Notes: a model not told the origin generated them from the letters alone. 15,924 bases of DNA from Thermoleophilia bacterium UBA5186 (GCA_002413095.1 DHWI01000110.1:1-15924); one strand, 5' to 3'; shown: positions 1 to 7,439, numbered from the stretch's first letter. Numbers and translations: made by a program.

Positions 1-455
1 CCCAGGGCGCCTCGAGCGCCCCGGGCGCAGAATGAGGGGAGCGGCCGACGCTCCACCCCCCGTCGGTACGAGCGAGCTACCACAGGGGAGAGGAAGGGTG
101 GCCCGCTCGAGTCGCAGTGAACTACGACTCGTCGCGGGAAGCAAGGACCTCGATTTCCGCCCAATAGGCAGGCGACCGTTCTTTGTAGAAGCGCAGAAGG
201 ACGGCCCAGGGGAGTAACCGCCCCCCTCTGCGCACCGAGAATCAGGGTTGGGGAGCTAGTGCGGGGACTGGGATGCGGCCCCGTTCCCCGTGAGACCCCT
301 GATCCTGCTGTTATCGCTCCGTGCGCACGTCTGGGAACCCACTGACGGGGGAATCCGTGCGCATCCAGAGAGGGGGTGCGCTTGCGCCGTCTTTGAACCC
401 GGAGATTCGTGCGTCGCCCCGGACTCAGGGGTCAGACTCGCGGACTGCCAGCGCA
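1..455. other. No gene recognised (left edge)
   Basis: I see no convincing coding region here. Open frames exist on both strands but show no family resemblance and no ribosome binding site. Positions 5-21 form a small inverted repeat (GGGCGC, 5-nt loop, GCGCCC), which could be the end of a terminator for a gene lying left of the window. Confidence 0.4.
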
Positions 456-489
456 ACGAACCCGACGGCTACGAATCCGTCGGGTTCGT
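456..489 (-). terminator. Hairpin terminator downstream of the Flp pilin
   Basis: This is a perfect inverted repeat. The arms 456-468 and 477-489 are exact reverse complements (13 bp) around an 8-nt loop. It lies about 40 bp beyond the pilin stop codon, on the side where its transcript would end. No T-run follows it in the minus direction, but U-tract-less hairpin terminators are common in high-GC actinobacteria. It could also serve a convergent plus-strand transcript, though none is recognised. Confidence 0.6.
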
Positions 490-529
490 CGGGCATGAGC
501 TATGCCGACCTCTGACTACTCGGAGATCC

Positions 530-712
530 TTACTTGAGGAGACCGGCGACCTTCGTGATCTCGTTGCCGATGTTCGTGGAGAGCAGGGTGATCGCTCCGA
601 TCACGAGAAGCGTGACCACGGCGAGCACGACCGCGTACTCCGCCATCGTCTGACCCTCATCGCGGCGAAGGCGCGCGATCTGGGTCTGTCCGAACGTGTA
701 GAGCTGCAGCAC
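530..712 (-). CDS. Flp/Fap-type (class IVb) pilin subunit
   Basis: This is a 60-residue precursor of a type IVb (Flp) pilin, the subunit polymerised by Tad-type assembly machinery at the cell surface. A short basic leader ends in RRDEG, followed by QTMAEYA. That is the class III leader-peptidase pattern, with cleavage after Gly and Glu at position +5. A single hydrophobic stretch (AVVLAVVTLLVIGAITLL) and a short polar tail follow. The length is normal for the family. A GTG three codons upstream (719-721) keeps the frame open, but it overlaps a near-perfect Shine-Dalgarno (GGGAGGTGA). The GTG at 710-712 lies about 8 nt after that site and is the better start. No Tad/Cpa genes or prepilin peptidase are visible nearby, so the gene is an orphan here and its assembly genes must be elsewhere. 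Confidence 0.85.
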   Translation of the reverse strand: MLQLYTFGQTQIARLRRDEGQTMAEYAVVLAVVTLLVIGAITLLSTNIGNEITKVAGLLK

Positions 713-1002
713 AGGATTCACCTCCCTTCGCCGATCCGAGGCACGCCTACCCTGCGCGCCGAAGCCTGCGGGAAATCGGTGTCGCGATTCGTCTTCAGCT
801 CAGCTACTGGGGCGCTACTTGCTGCCACGCTGCGAAGTCCTTCCTTAGGCGTGGCCGCGCCGCCATTGATTTGCCGATCTAGCCCGATCATCGAACCGTG
901 AATCCCGGCTCGTGATCCCCCGCTTTGATGATCCTCCGGCCGCTTCACCTGTTCTGGGGTAGCTCGGGCGAGGTCAGCCGATTCTGGAGGGCCCTAGTCG
1001 AC

Positions 1003-1128
1003 CGCGTACGCGAGGCGGTCGGAGATCCTTGACCTCGGCCGCTGCTCGAGCGCAATCGGAAGCAGCTCACGGGCGGCCAGCGCCAGCGCGTCGGGCAGGC
1101 GATCGTGCGCGAGCCAGTCGCGTTCTTC
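1003..1128 (+). pseudogene. Remnant of a sugar-type ABC transporter ATPase (signature-motif region)
   Basis: From 1042 one frame reads LLERNRKQLTGGQRQRV and then QAIVREPVAFF. This is the ABC signature region (normally L-S-G-G-Q-R-Q-R-V, then RAIVREP) of MalK/UgpC-type import ATPases. Just upstream, RVREAV (1003-1020) and EILDL (in another frame, about 1022-1036) match the helix that precedes the signature, so at least two indels separate the pieces. One codon or more is missing between the signature and QAIVREP, and the Walker B aspartate that should follow is absent. Both ends are lost. The sequence resemblance breaks off about 70 bp before the 3' end of the oppositely oriented integrase. 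I am confident of the family from the motif, but less sure of the exact boundaries. Confidence 0.7.
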
Positions 1129-1196
1129 GCGGCGCCAGGTGTCATCCGCGGCCTCCGTTCAGCGTCTCTTCCCAGCGGGAGGCGACGCAGGGTCTC

Positions 1197-2228
1197 CTAC
1201 GCGCACGAAACCGGCCGCTCCATGTCGCCGCGCGCGTTCGAGCCGTGGCCCGCGGACGCCCCGAAAGCCCGCGCTGCCCACTTCGCACCTTCCGAAATGT
1301 CCGGTGCGTAGTCGGCGTAGATCAGAGTCGTCCGCTGATCGCCGTGACCCATCCACTCTTGAACGGCCCGCATAGGTGCACCGGCGGAGGCCATCCTCGT
1401 TCCGAAGGTGTGCCTAAGATCGTGAAAGCGGACGGGTCGCAGCCCCGCGCGTCGAGCCGCTGCCTGGAATCGCTTGCGAAGCCTCGAAGGGTCGAGGACG
1501 TTTCCGCTCACCGGGTGGCCGAAGACAAGCTCGAGCTCGCCTTGAAAGTCCGAGCTGTCGAAATGCCGCCGGAGCTCAGTGCCGAGCGTGTCTGCCAGAG
1601 GTACCGCTCGGCTCGAGCGGCGCGACTTCGGCGTCCCAAACTGTCCCTTCGTGTAGTTGCGGCGAACGCGGATGAGCTTGTTGTTCGAATCGACGTCCTG
1701 CCAGCGCAGCGCGAGCAATTCGCCCCGCCGCATACCAGTCATCGCCGCCGCCAGGTAGATAACACGCTCCATCCGCCCGAGACGGTCGTCGGGTGTTGCA
1801 GCGAGCAGCGAGTCGAGCTCCTCTGCGGTGAGGAAGCGGATGTCGGGATCGCCCCGTGATTGGCGTGGTTTGTCGACGAGACGTACCGGGTTCTGGTCGC
1901 ACCACCCGCGCTTGAGCGCGTGGTTGAAGATCGCCTGGAGGAGGCCGAGGTAGTTGATGATGCTCTTGATCGCCTTGCCCTCCTGGCGCTTGACTGCGAT
2001 GAACTGCTCGACTTGTTCTGGCTCGATCTCGTCGAGGGAACGGGCGCCGAAGAAGGGAACGAGGTGGACGCGCAGGTAGCTCTCGTAGTCGAGCAGGGTC
2101 GAGTGCTTGAGCCCGACGGTCTCCCGATTCGAGAGATATCTCTGGCCGGCGTCCGCCAGATCCAGGCCGTCCACGGGCCGTTGCGAACGCGCGCCAAGCG
2201 CGCGAGCGGCGATAAAGTCGATGTGCAT
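1197..2228 (-). CDS. Tyrosine recombinase / phage-type integrase
   Basis: This 343-residue site-specific recombinase would cut and rejoin att sites of an integrative element. An N-terminal core-binding (SAM-like) domain spans about residues 25-110. The catalytic domain has all expected residues: Arg167 (TGMRRGE), Lys201 (TPKSRR), His269 and Arg272 (HDLRH), His295 (MGHG), and the nucleophile Tyr304 nine residues later (TLIYADY). The ATG at 2226-2228 is chosen because AGGAGG lies 11 nt upstream; the frame stays open to 2282 but has no start with a better site. No excisionase, relaxase or phage gene lies beside it, so it seems to be a solitary remnant of a lost or very small element. It lies between an ABC ATPase remnant on its 3' side and a palindrome plus a broken thioredoxin-like gene on its 5' side. 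It appears intact. Confidence 0.9.
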   Translation of the reverse strand: MHIDFIAARALGARSQRPVDGLDLADAGQRYLSNRETVGLKHSTLLDYESYLRVHLVPFFGARSLDEIEPEQVEQFIAVKRQEGKAIKSIINYLGLLQAIFNHALKRGWCDQNPVRLVDKPRQSRGDPDIRFLTAEELDSLLAATPDDRLGRMERVIYLAAAMTGMRRGELLALRWQDVDSNNKLIRVRRNYTKGQFGTPKSRRSSRAVPLADTLGTELRRHFDSSDFQGELELVFGHPVSGNVLDPSRLRKRFQAAARRAGLRPVRFHDLRHTFGTRMASAGAPMRAVQEWMGHGDQRTTLIYADYAPDISEGAKWAARAFGASAGHGSNARGDMERPVSCA

Positions 2229-2725
2229 GGGAGCTAGTACCTCCTGTGCCGGGCCGGGGCTGTTAGCGCAGCGCCCGGCCATTTCAGTTGAAGCAAACCA
2301 AGTCTAGCAGAAAAGGCTTGATCAAGCCTTTTTCCGTGGCCACGATCTTTGCCGCGGCGGGCCGGCTTCTCGGCGCGGTACGGGCAGTTAAGCCGGAAGC
2401 GTAAAACCGCACTGGTGCCCCACTCTGATGCGCCAGTGCTTGTCTTTCGGCGCCGATGTGACCGGCCTCGCGACGCCGGCGGGTCGAGTTCAATGGGCCG
2501 AACGGCCTAAATCGAGCCGGACCGAGATCGCGGGGTGTGAGCTTTTCAACGCGTCGGCGGTGACCCGTTCGTGTCGTACTTCCGCCAAAGTGCGACAGCT
2601 CTGCACTCCGGCACGAGCAGTGCGAATGACTGCTTGCCGCGGTCCGGGTCTCTAGTGGCCCAGGCCGGGAGCCCAGCGGTGGGTGGTGTCGAGCTCGTCG
2701 GCGGACGGGCAGTACCCTTGTCGCA
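2229..2725. other. Intergenic stretch upstream of the integrase
   Basis: This holds about 500 bases without a gene I can support. It contains the leader of the integrase (Shine-Dalgarno near 2238-2244), the palindrome at 2311-2332, and presumably the promoter of the broken thioredoxin-like gene at the right end (TACCCT near 2711-2716 is a possible -10). Open frames crossing it on both strands are arginine-rich and have no family features. Confidence 0.45.
2311..2332. repeat. Perfect 22-bp palindrome
   Basis: AAAAGGCTTGA is followed directly by its reverse complement TCAAGCCTTTT, with no spacer. The site is A/T-rich at its ends in otherwise GC-rich DNA and sits about 83 bp upstream of the integrase start. 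Read on either strand it ends in a T-run, so it could be a bidirectional terminator. It could equally be an operator or a recombinase arm/core site. The sequence alone does not decide between these. Confidence 0.6.
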
Positions 2726-3035
2726 ATGTGGAGAGGGAGCGATCCGGGGCAGATTCGAGCAATTAGCCTGGCCTCGTGTTCTTCCATTCCGCCCAGTCAG
2801 GGAGTTGCCGCCGCGTCGAGAGATTCCTCGCGCAGGTCCTGCAGCGCCGCCGGAACCACGGCACGTTCAAGCTCTACCGCGTCGACAGCCAGGAGCGGCC
2901 CGACCTGGTCGAGAGGTTAGGGTCGACACGATGCCGACCCTCGTAGTCGTCGTGGGCAAGAGTGTGCGCGCAAAGCTTTCGAAGCCGCGCGGATGCCGCG
3001 ACATCGAGAGCTTCCTCGCGCCCTGGCTGAACTGA
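2726..3035 (+). pseudogene. Thioredoxin-fold protein, broken by two -1 frameshifts
   Basis: Three successive frames join into one protein of about 102 residues. The pieces are MWRGSDPGQIRAISLA from the ATG at 2726, then LVFFHSAQSGSCRR through FKLYRVDSQERPDLVERL from about 2773, then VDTMPTLVVVVGKSV to FLAPWLN and a TGA at 3033. The order is that of a thioredoxin fold: a beta strand, an active-site-like loop reduced to SGSCRR with a single Cys, and a cis-Pro motif MPTL before the last strands. Each junction (near 2770-2775 and near 2921) is restored by one extra base, so each looks like a single-base deletion. A sequencing error is possible, but two in one short gene beside other broken genes favours decay. 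With one cysteine it would not be a classical dithiol oxidoreductase even if intact. Confidence 0.65.
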
Positions 3036-3136
3036 GCCGCGCTGCCCGTCCGCTCGACCCAGACCCCGTCGAGCACATCCAGCGCCGCTAATGTCCACAG
3101 CGTGTCCCGGCGAAATGGGCGCCGCGGCACCCGGCA

Positions 3137-5218
3137 ATGAATCGGCTGTCGCGGCTCGATGTGCTGCTTCTGAGCATCGTGACTCTCGGTGCCTGGTTCT
3201 CGGCGTACTACGCCACACGCGGCAGCGAATGGGTCGTGATGACCGACGAGCTGCAGCAGCTGAAGCTCGGAACGTCGGTCGCCGATTCCCTGTCGCCGCT
3301 GCCGCAGCTGCACGGTGAGCACGTTTCCGCCCTGAGCCAGCTCTACCCGCTGCTGATCGCGCCCTTCGTCGCGCTCCTGCGCATGCCGGCGGCGATCGAC
3401 GCCATCCACGTCCTCAACGGCCTGTTGATCGCTCTCGCCGCCTGGCCGGCGCACCGGCTCACGCTCGACGTGACCCGCTCGCGGCTTGCGGCCTACCTCG
3501 TTGCGGCGCTTACGACCTTCATGCCCTGGACCGTGTTTTCGACGACGCTCACGACGCCGGTGCTCGCCTACCCAATCGTCGTCTGGGCGGTCCTGCTCAT
3601 GGAGCGGGCGCTGGTCGCGCCGACGCCGCGCCGCGAGGGAGCGGTGCTCGCCGTCCTCGCGCTCGGGGTGCTCGCCCGGACGCAGCTTCTGGTCCTCTTC
3701 GCCGCGTATCCGCTCGCCGTCGTCGTGCACGAACTCGGATTCCGTCACGCCCGACCGCGCCTGCGAGAACATCTGGTGCTCGGCGTGGCGACCGTTTCCG
3801 GCCTCGTCGTCCTCGCCGCGGTCGCAGGCTTTGGGCGCGCATCGAGCCTGCTCGGGAGCTATTCCGTCACTGCGCACGGCGATCTGCTCCCAGCCGGCGT
3901 CTGGCGTTCAACCGTCCAGCACCTGCTCAACATCGCCGTGCCTGCCGCGATGCTCCCCCTCGCGCTTGCGGCCGGCTGGACGGCCACCGTCCTACGCGCC
4001 CCGCGCGACAAGGAGCAGCACGCGTACGCGTGTCTCATGCTCCTGATCGTGCCGCTCGCGGCACTGCAGGTCGCTTCGTTCGACCTCCGCTTCACGCCTG
4101 GCGGCTTCCCGCAGGGCCGCTACTTGTTCTTCATCGTCCCGTTGCTGCTCGTCGCCTCCGCCGCGTGCCTGCTCGAAGGTCGTCGGACCGCCCTGCCCGT
4201 CGCGGTGGGCGGCGCGGTTGTCGCCGCGGCGATCGGCCTCGGCAAGTTCGGTGGCCCGCCAATCTACTGGGCGTCGCCATCCTCCGCACTGCAGTCGCAG
4301 TACGACCGCCTGCTGCCCGGATCCCTGGAGACGTCGATGCGAGTTCTGACCATCGCCCTTACTCTCGTGGCGGTCGCGCTGCTCCTGTGGGCCCCGCGCA
4401 GGGCATCTGTCGCCGTCGTCCTCGGGGCGCTGCTCGTCCTCTTTGCGGTCGAGGCGCGCTACGTCTTCGTGGAATACGCGCTGCCGCTCACGCAGCGACC
4501 CCTAGCTGCCACCGCGCCGCGCGCAGACTGGATCGACGCTGCACTTCCACGAGGGTCCTCAGTCGCGCTCATCACCGCGGACTACCCCACCCCGGATTTC
4601 TGGTGGGACGTCGAGTACTGGAACGAGCGCGTCGACCGCGCCTACTCGCTCGACGGCGCGACCACGCACACGCCGTTTCCGCACCGCAACTGGACCCTCG
4701 ACCGCCGGACTGGCCTCATCCACGGCTCTGCGCCGCCCAAATTCGCGGTCTTCGCGCGCAGCGACGTGCGGTTCCGCCCCCAGGCCGCGCCCGTGCTCGC
4801 CGCGACGAAGTCGTTCGAGCTCCGTCGGCTCCCGGAGCGCGTCCGGGCCGACTGGGCGACCTCGGGCCTGACGCCGGACGGGTGGACGCACGGTGAGGCT
4901 TGGATCCACGTCTACCCGCGGACCGGCGCGACCGCCAAGCAGCGCGAGGTCACAGTCAAGTTGTCCTCGCTCGGCGGGATCTCGCGATCGACCACGTACC
5001 GGATCGTCGCGAGGGGACGTCAGGTCGCGCACGGCAAGGTCGCGCCTCGCAACACGCGGACCGTGCGCTTCTCCCTGTGCGTGCCCCCGGCCGGGCGTGA
5101 GGTAGCGCGGCTCGACGTTCGCTCTCGCTCCCGCATCGTCGACGGGAGGATCGTGGGCTTGCGCGTGGAGGGGATCGACACCTCCGTGCTCGGGCGACCC
5201 TGTCGCGCCCGCGAGTAA
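3137..5218 (+). CDS. Polytopic membrane glycosyltransferase-like protein (GT-C fold)
   Basis: This intact 693-residue protein has about 12-13 predicted membrane helices over residues 8-450 and a soluble C-terminal part of about 230 residues. The first helix (about 8-26) is followed by an outside loop with TDELQ (Asp37, Glu38). An acidic pair in this first loop is the usual catalytic signature of GT-C enzymes that transfer sugars from polyprenyl-phosphate carriers (PMT/ArnT-like). The C-terminal part, from roughly WIDAALPRGSSV, contains an aromatic stretch (DFWWDVEYWN) and a beta-rich ending, and probably sits outside. The family call rests on topology and the first-loop acidic pair, so the donor and acceptor are unknown. 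The ATG at 3137 has no clear Shine-Dalgarno. The ligase pseudogene starts 9 bp after its stop, suggesting one transcript. This is the only intact gene in the plus-strand cluster. Confidence 0.75.
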   Translation: MNRLSRLDVLLLSIVTLGAWFSAYYATRGSEWVVMTDELQQLKLGTSVADSLSPLPQLHGEHVSALSQLYPLLIAPFVALLRMPAAIDAIHVLNGLLIALAAWPAHRLTLDVTRSRLAAYLVAALTTFMPWTVFSTTLTTPVLAYPIVVWAVLLMERALVAPTPRREGAVLAVLALGVLARTQLLVLFAAYPLAVVVHELGFRHARPRLREHLVLGVATVSGLVVLAAVAGFGRASSLLGSYSVTAHGDLLPAGVWRSTVQHLLNIAVPAAMLPLALAAGWTATVLRAPRDKEQHAYACLMLLIVPLAALQVASFDLRFTPGGFPQGRYLFFIVPLLLVASAACLLEGRRTALPVAVGGAVVAAAIGLGKFGGPPIYWASPSSALQSQYDRLLPGSLETSMRVLTIALTLVAVALLLWAPRRASVAVVLGALLVLFAVEARYVFVEYALPLTQRPLAATAPRADWIDAALPRGSSVALITADYPTPDFWWDVEYWNERVDRAYSLDGATTHTPFPHRNWTLDRRTGLIHGSAPPKFAVFARSDVRFRPQAAPVLAATKSFELRRLPERVRADWATSGLTPDGWTHGEAWIHVYPRTGATAKQREVTVKLSSLGGISRSTTYRIVARGRQVAHGKVAPRNTRTVRFSLCVPPAGREVARLDVRSRSRIVDGRIVGLRVEGIDTSVLGRPCRARE

Positions 5219-5227
5219 GGTCTCGCC

Positions 5228-5834
5228 GTGCCCGGCCCAAACGTCCCGTTCCCGCCGATGGAAGCCGAGCTCGTCGACGAGCTCCCACGTGGCGCGTGGC
5301 AGTACGAGCCGAAGTGGGACGGCTTTCGCGGCGTGCTCGAGAACGACGGCGGCGAGCTGGCGTTCTGGAGCCGCAACGAACGACCACTCCTGCGCTACTT
5401 CCCGGAGCTCGGCGCCCTCGGCGAGCTCATGCCGCCGCACACCGCACTGGACGGCGAGATCGTGATCGCCCGCAACGGCGTCCTCGACTTCGACTCGATG
5501 CAAATGCGCCTCCACCCCGCGGAAAGCCGCGTCAACAAGCTCGCCAGCGAGATCCCGGCGGAGTTCATCGCGTTCGACCTCCTGCTCTGGAACCGCAAGA
5601 AGGTGCACAAGCTCCCTCTGGAGGAGCGGCGCGGAGCGCTCGAGCAGCACGGGACGGCTTCCGGCTCTCGCCGATCTCGACGGATCCCGACGAGGCGCAG
5701 GAATGGCTCGGCTCGCTCGAAGCCGCCGGGCTCGACGGCGTCGTCGCGAAGCGGCTCGGGCTGCCGTACCTCCCCGGCTCGCGCGAAGGCGTCGTCAAGG
5801 TCAAGCAGCGCAAGACCGCGGACTGCGTGGTCGC
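5228..5834 (+). pseudogene. ATP-dependent DNA ligase, frameshifted and 3'-truncated
   Basis: The start is GTG 5228, 9 bp after the glycosyltransferase gene. The first frame has ligase motif I (EPKWDGFR, nucleophile Lys29), motif Ia (SRN, 48-50), motif III (LDGEIVI, 74-80) and motif IIIa (FIAFDLL, 113-119). Around 5640 the reading moves to another frame, shifted as by a net one-base deletion. That frame carries motif IV (LDGVVAKR) and motif V (VVKVKQRKTADCVV). Similarity to ligases ends near 5830 and the OB-fold C-terminal domain is absent. The second frame stops at 5893-5895. The motif layout is that of bacterial LigC/LigD-type ligases used in non-homologous end joining or repair; no Ku or polymerase domain is present here. 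Loss of the OB fold, plus the frameshift, makes it very unlikely to be functional. Confidence 0.85.
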
Positions 5835-5965
5835 TTCCGGCCGCAAAGCCTCGGCCCCTTCCTCGGCCTGGTTCCCAGCGAGGACTCCTCTCTGAGGCGA
5901 GCCAACCGGCCTCAGCCACATGCGACGGCCTGAGGTGGCTGGCCAGGCGATGGCGGGATATCGCC
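5832..5965 (+). mobile_element. Remnant of an IS110/IS1111-family transposase
   Basis: In a frame different from the ligase, 5832-5891 reads RFRPQSLGPFLGLVPSEDSS. F-LGLVPSE-SS is a hallmark of the C-terminal transposase_20 domain of IS110-family enzymes. A second frame at 5905-5928 reads TGLSHMRR, matching the TGxxHxRR stretch that normally follows about 10 residues later. The piece is therefore frameshifted and short, with no N-terminal RuvC-like part. It abuts the truncated ligase directly, so an IS110 insertion and later decay probably removed the ligase 3' end. Its right end overlaps the 3' end of the opposite-strand gene ending at 5912, so that gene's last residues may derive from IS sequence. 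Confidence 0.6.
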
Positions 5966-6745
5966 GTCACTGCGGACGGCAAGGCGGCCGATGTCCTTAC
6001 CGATTCGGTCGCGCGCGATGAGTGTCACCGGCGGGGAGAAGTTATCTCGACCGGCTTTGTCGCCGGTGGGGATGACCCAGCCGAGGAAGTAGCCGTTGTC
6101 GACGACTGCTTGCGTGGCGTGGCCGTCTGGGTAGACGATGTCGATTGAGGTCACGCTCGGCGCTGAGCGGCCGGAGAAGTAGAGCGGTGTGCGGCCCGGA
6201 TAGAGGACCTCGCTAGAGCCGGCTCGCAGCGCCCAGCCGGCTGGGCAGGTTGTAGCCGGTCCCCAAGAGGCGCCGCCGATGTCATGGGTTGCAAGGGTGA
6301 TCATGGTGCTGCCTTTGTAGCCGTTTGAAAAGTTGAGTTCGTAAATGCGCATCTCGCCGCTTGGGGTATTGGCGTCGACTACGCGTCGCACGCTCGTTAG
6401 CTCATACGGAGGTTCGTCGGCTTGACCGGGCTTCAGTAGACGTTTGATCAGCTGCTTGACATGCAGTGGTTCGTCTCGGCTTTTCAGAAACTGATGGGTT
6501 GGCCTTTCGTTGCTCAAGAAGTGGTTGAGTGTCTGGGAGAGTTGGCTGCGCAGCGCGAGCGCGGGCACAACGACGGTGAGCGCGAAAGCGAGAACAACGA
6601 CGAGCACGATCGCTCGATGAGAAGTCCGATGCAGCTTGTTTCGCTCCGGCCCCAGCAAGGGCTCGCCGGGCCCGGCGAACGTCGCAAGCATCGCGCCGAG
6701 CTCCTCGTCAGATACTGGAGTGGCGCTGTACTTGGGATCCCTCAT
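5912..6745 (-). CDS. Sigma-A partner: single-pass membrane protein, putative anti-sigma factor
   Basis: This 277-residue protein has a cytoplasmic N-terminus of about 42 residues, one membrane helix (about 43-65) and an extracytoplasmic domain of about 210 residues. The ATG at 6743-6745 has GAGGAGG 5 nt upstream and begins 1 nt after the stop of sigma A, so the pair is coupled. The N-terminus has no HxxxCxxC zinc motif, so it is not a classical ZAS anti-sigma factor; the anti-sigma role is inferred from gene pairing and topology. Near the C-terminus, YPDGHA, then NGYFLGW, then LIARDRIGKDIG follow a pattern also seen in the partners of sigma B and sigma C. The last residues (from about PPSPGQ) overlap the IS110 remnant and may be an altered tail. 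What the outer domain senses is unknown. Confidence 0.75.
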   Translation of the reverse strand: MRDPKYSATPVSDEELGAMLATFAGPGEPLLGPERNKLHRTSHRAIVLVVVLAFALTVVVPALALRSQLSQTLNHFLSNERPTHQFLKSRDEPLHVKQLIKRLLKPGQADEPPYELTSVRRVVDANTPSGEMRIYELNFSNGYKGSTMITLATHDIGGASWGPATTCPAGWALRAGSSEVLYPGRTPLYFSGRSAPSVTSIDIVYPDGHATQAVVDNGYFLGWVIPTGDKAGRDNFSPPVTLIARDRIGKDIGRLAVRSDGDIPPSPGQPPQAVACG

Positions 6746-6746
6746 C

Positions 6747-7343
6747 TCAACCTCCTCGGCTGCAATCAGGTGCTGGCGACGCGACAGCCATCGTTCGCCG
6801 TACGCCACTGCCTTGGAGCTGGCGGCTCAGTCGGCGCCTTGCCTCGTGCAGCTGGCTCTTCACCGTCCCTATTGAGCAACCAAGCGCGGCGGCCGCCTCG
6901 GCTTCGCTGAAGCCGATGTGCAACCGCAGCACGGCAGTTGCGCGGAGCTTCGGCGGCAGTTGATCGAAGGCCTCTTTGAGCTCGAGCATCTCGACCGAGG
7001 TGTCTCCTGCGATCGCCTCTGGCGCGCGCACAGCCCAAACGCCGATCAGTGACAGACGCGCTTCGCGCTTCGCCGTTCGCAGGGCCACCCGTGTTGCTAT
7101 CCGCATCGCCCAAGCCGGAGCGGCCGCGACGTTCTTGAGCTGGGGAAGCGAACGAGTCATCTCGAGGAGTGCTTCCTGGGCGGCATCCTCCGCGACCGCT
7201 GATCCCGACCCCACAACCAGCCTAACCGTGCGAACGACCAGCGGTTGCAGGTCCGCGAGCAAGTCCGCCCTCGTCGAAATATCCAGGTCTGCGCCGCCCT
7301 GGCGGGATAGGTCAGTGATCACGGCTCCTTTTTCATCGGTCAC
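6747..7343 (-). CDS. ECF-family RNA polymerase sigma factor (sigma A of three)
   Basis: This alternative sigma factor of up to 198 residues has the two-domain ECF layout. Region 2 spans about residues 28-95, with AEDAAQEALLEM and PAWAMRIATRVALR as the core and -10-recognition helices. Region 4 spans about 120-176, with a helix-turn-helix reading FSEAEAAAALGCSIGTVKSQ. It would direct RNA polymerase to its own regulon, probably including this operon. The start is uncertain: GTG 7343 has no Shine-Dalgarno and sits inside the inverted repeat 7338-7357. GTG 7322 has AAAGGAG only 2 nt upstream, too close to be ideal. It follows the sigma-B partner gene by 96 bp in the same direction, so it could be read from that transcript or from its own promoter. 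The membrane-protein gene follows directly. Confidence 0.85.
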   Translation of the reverse strand: MTDEKGAVITDLSRQGGADLDISTRADLLADLQPLVVRTVRLVVGSGSAVAEDAAQEALLEMTRSLPQLKNVAAAPAWAMRIATRVALRTAKREARLSLIGVWAVRAPEAIAGDTSVEMLELKEAFDQLPPKLRATAVLRLHIGFSEAEAAAALGCSIGTVKSQLHEARRRLSRQLQGSGVRRTMAVASPAPDCSRGG

Positions 7344-7357
7344 CTATACAAGTGACC
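7338..7357. promoter_or_regulatory. Inverted repeat at the start of sigma A (operator candidate)
   Basis: GGTCAC, 8 nt, then GTGACC form a perfect 6-bp dyad. The spacer contains TATA-like sequence (CTATACAA on the plus strand, TTGTATAG on the minus strand), and the dyad overlaps the first possible start codon of sigma A. Its size and spacing suit a dimeric helix-turn-helix regulator. No regulator gene lies next to it, and I cannot test for further copies outside the window. Confidence 0.4.
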
Positions 7358-7439
7358 GCTCGAAGGCGAAAGGTTGGGATCGAAGAGCTGGACGACGGAT
7401 AGCCCCCGTATGCGAGTCCGTTTGTGTTCCCGCCTTCCT

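Noticed and set aside
290..901. 203-codon plus-strand open frame over the pilin gene
   Set aside because: It is antisense to the Flp pilin, includes its terminator hairpin as coding sequence, and has no motif or ribosome binding site.
1029..2237. Long plus-strand open frames opposite the integrase
   Set aside because: The minus strand encodes a complete integrase with all catalytic residues; the plus readings are its complement. Only the 1003-1128 part has independent family motifs.
2284..2787. 167-codon minus-strand open frame upstream of the integrase
   Set aside because: Its composition is dominated by Arg, Ser and His, it runs through the 22-bp palindrome and across the thioredoxin-like start, and it shows no family features.
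2867..3877. 336-codon open frame on the minus strand
   Set aside because: It is antisense to the thioredoxin-like remnant and the first helices of the glycosyltransferase. The product is extremely rich in Arg, Asp, Glu and Gly with no domain.
4559..5650. Long open frame on the minus strand across the glycosyltransferase 3' end and ligase
   Set aside because: It is an antisense shadow: the plus strand holds clear ligase motifs and membrane helices, and the minus product has a repetitive Arg/Glu/Val composition typical of reversed GC-rich codons.
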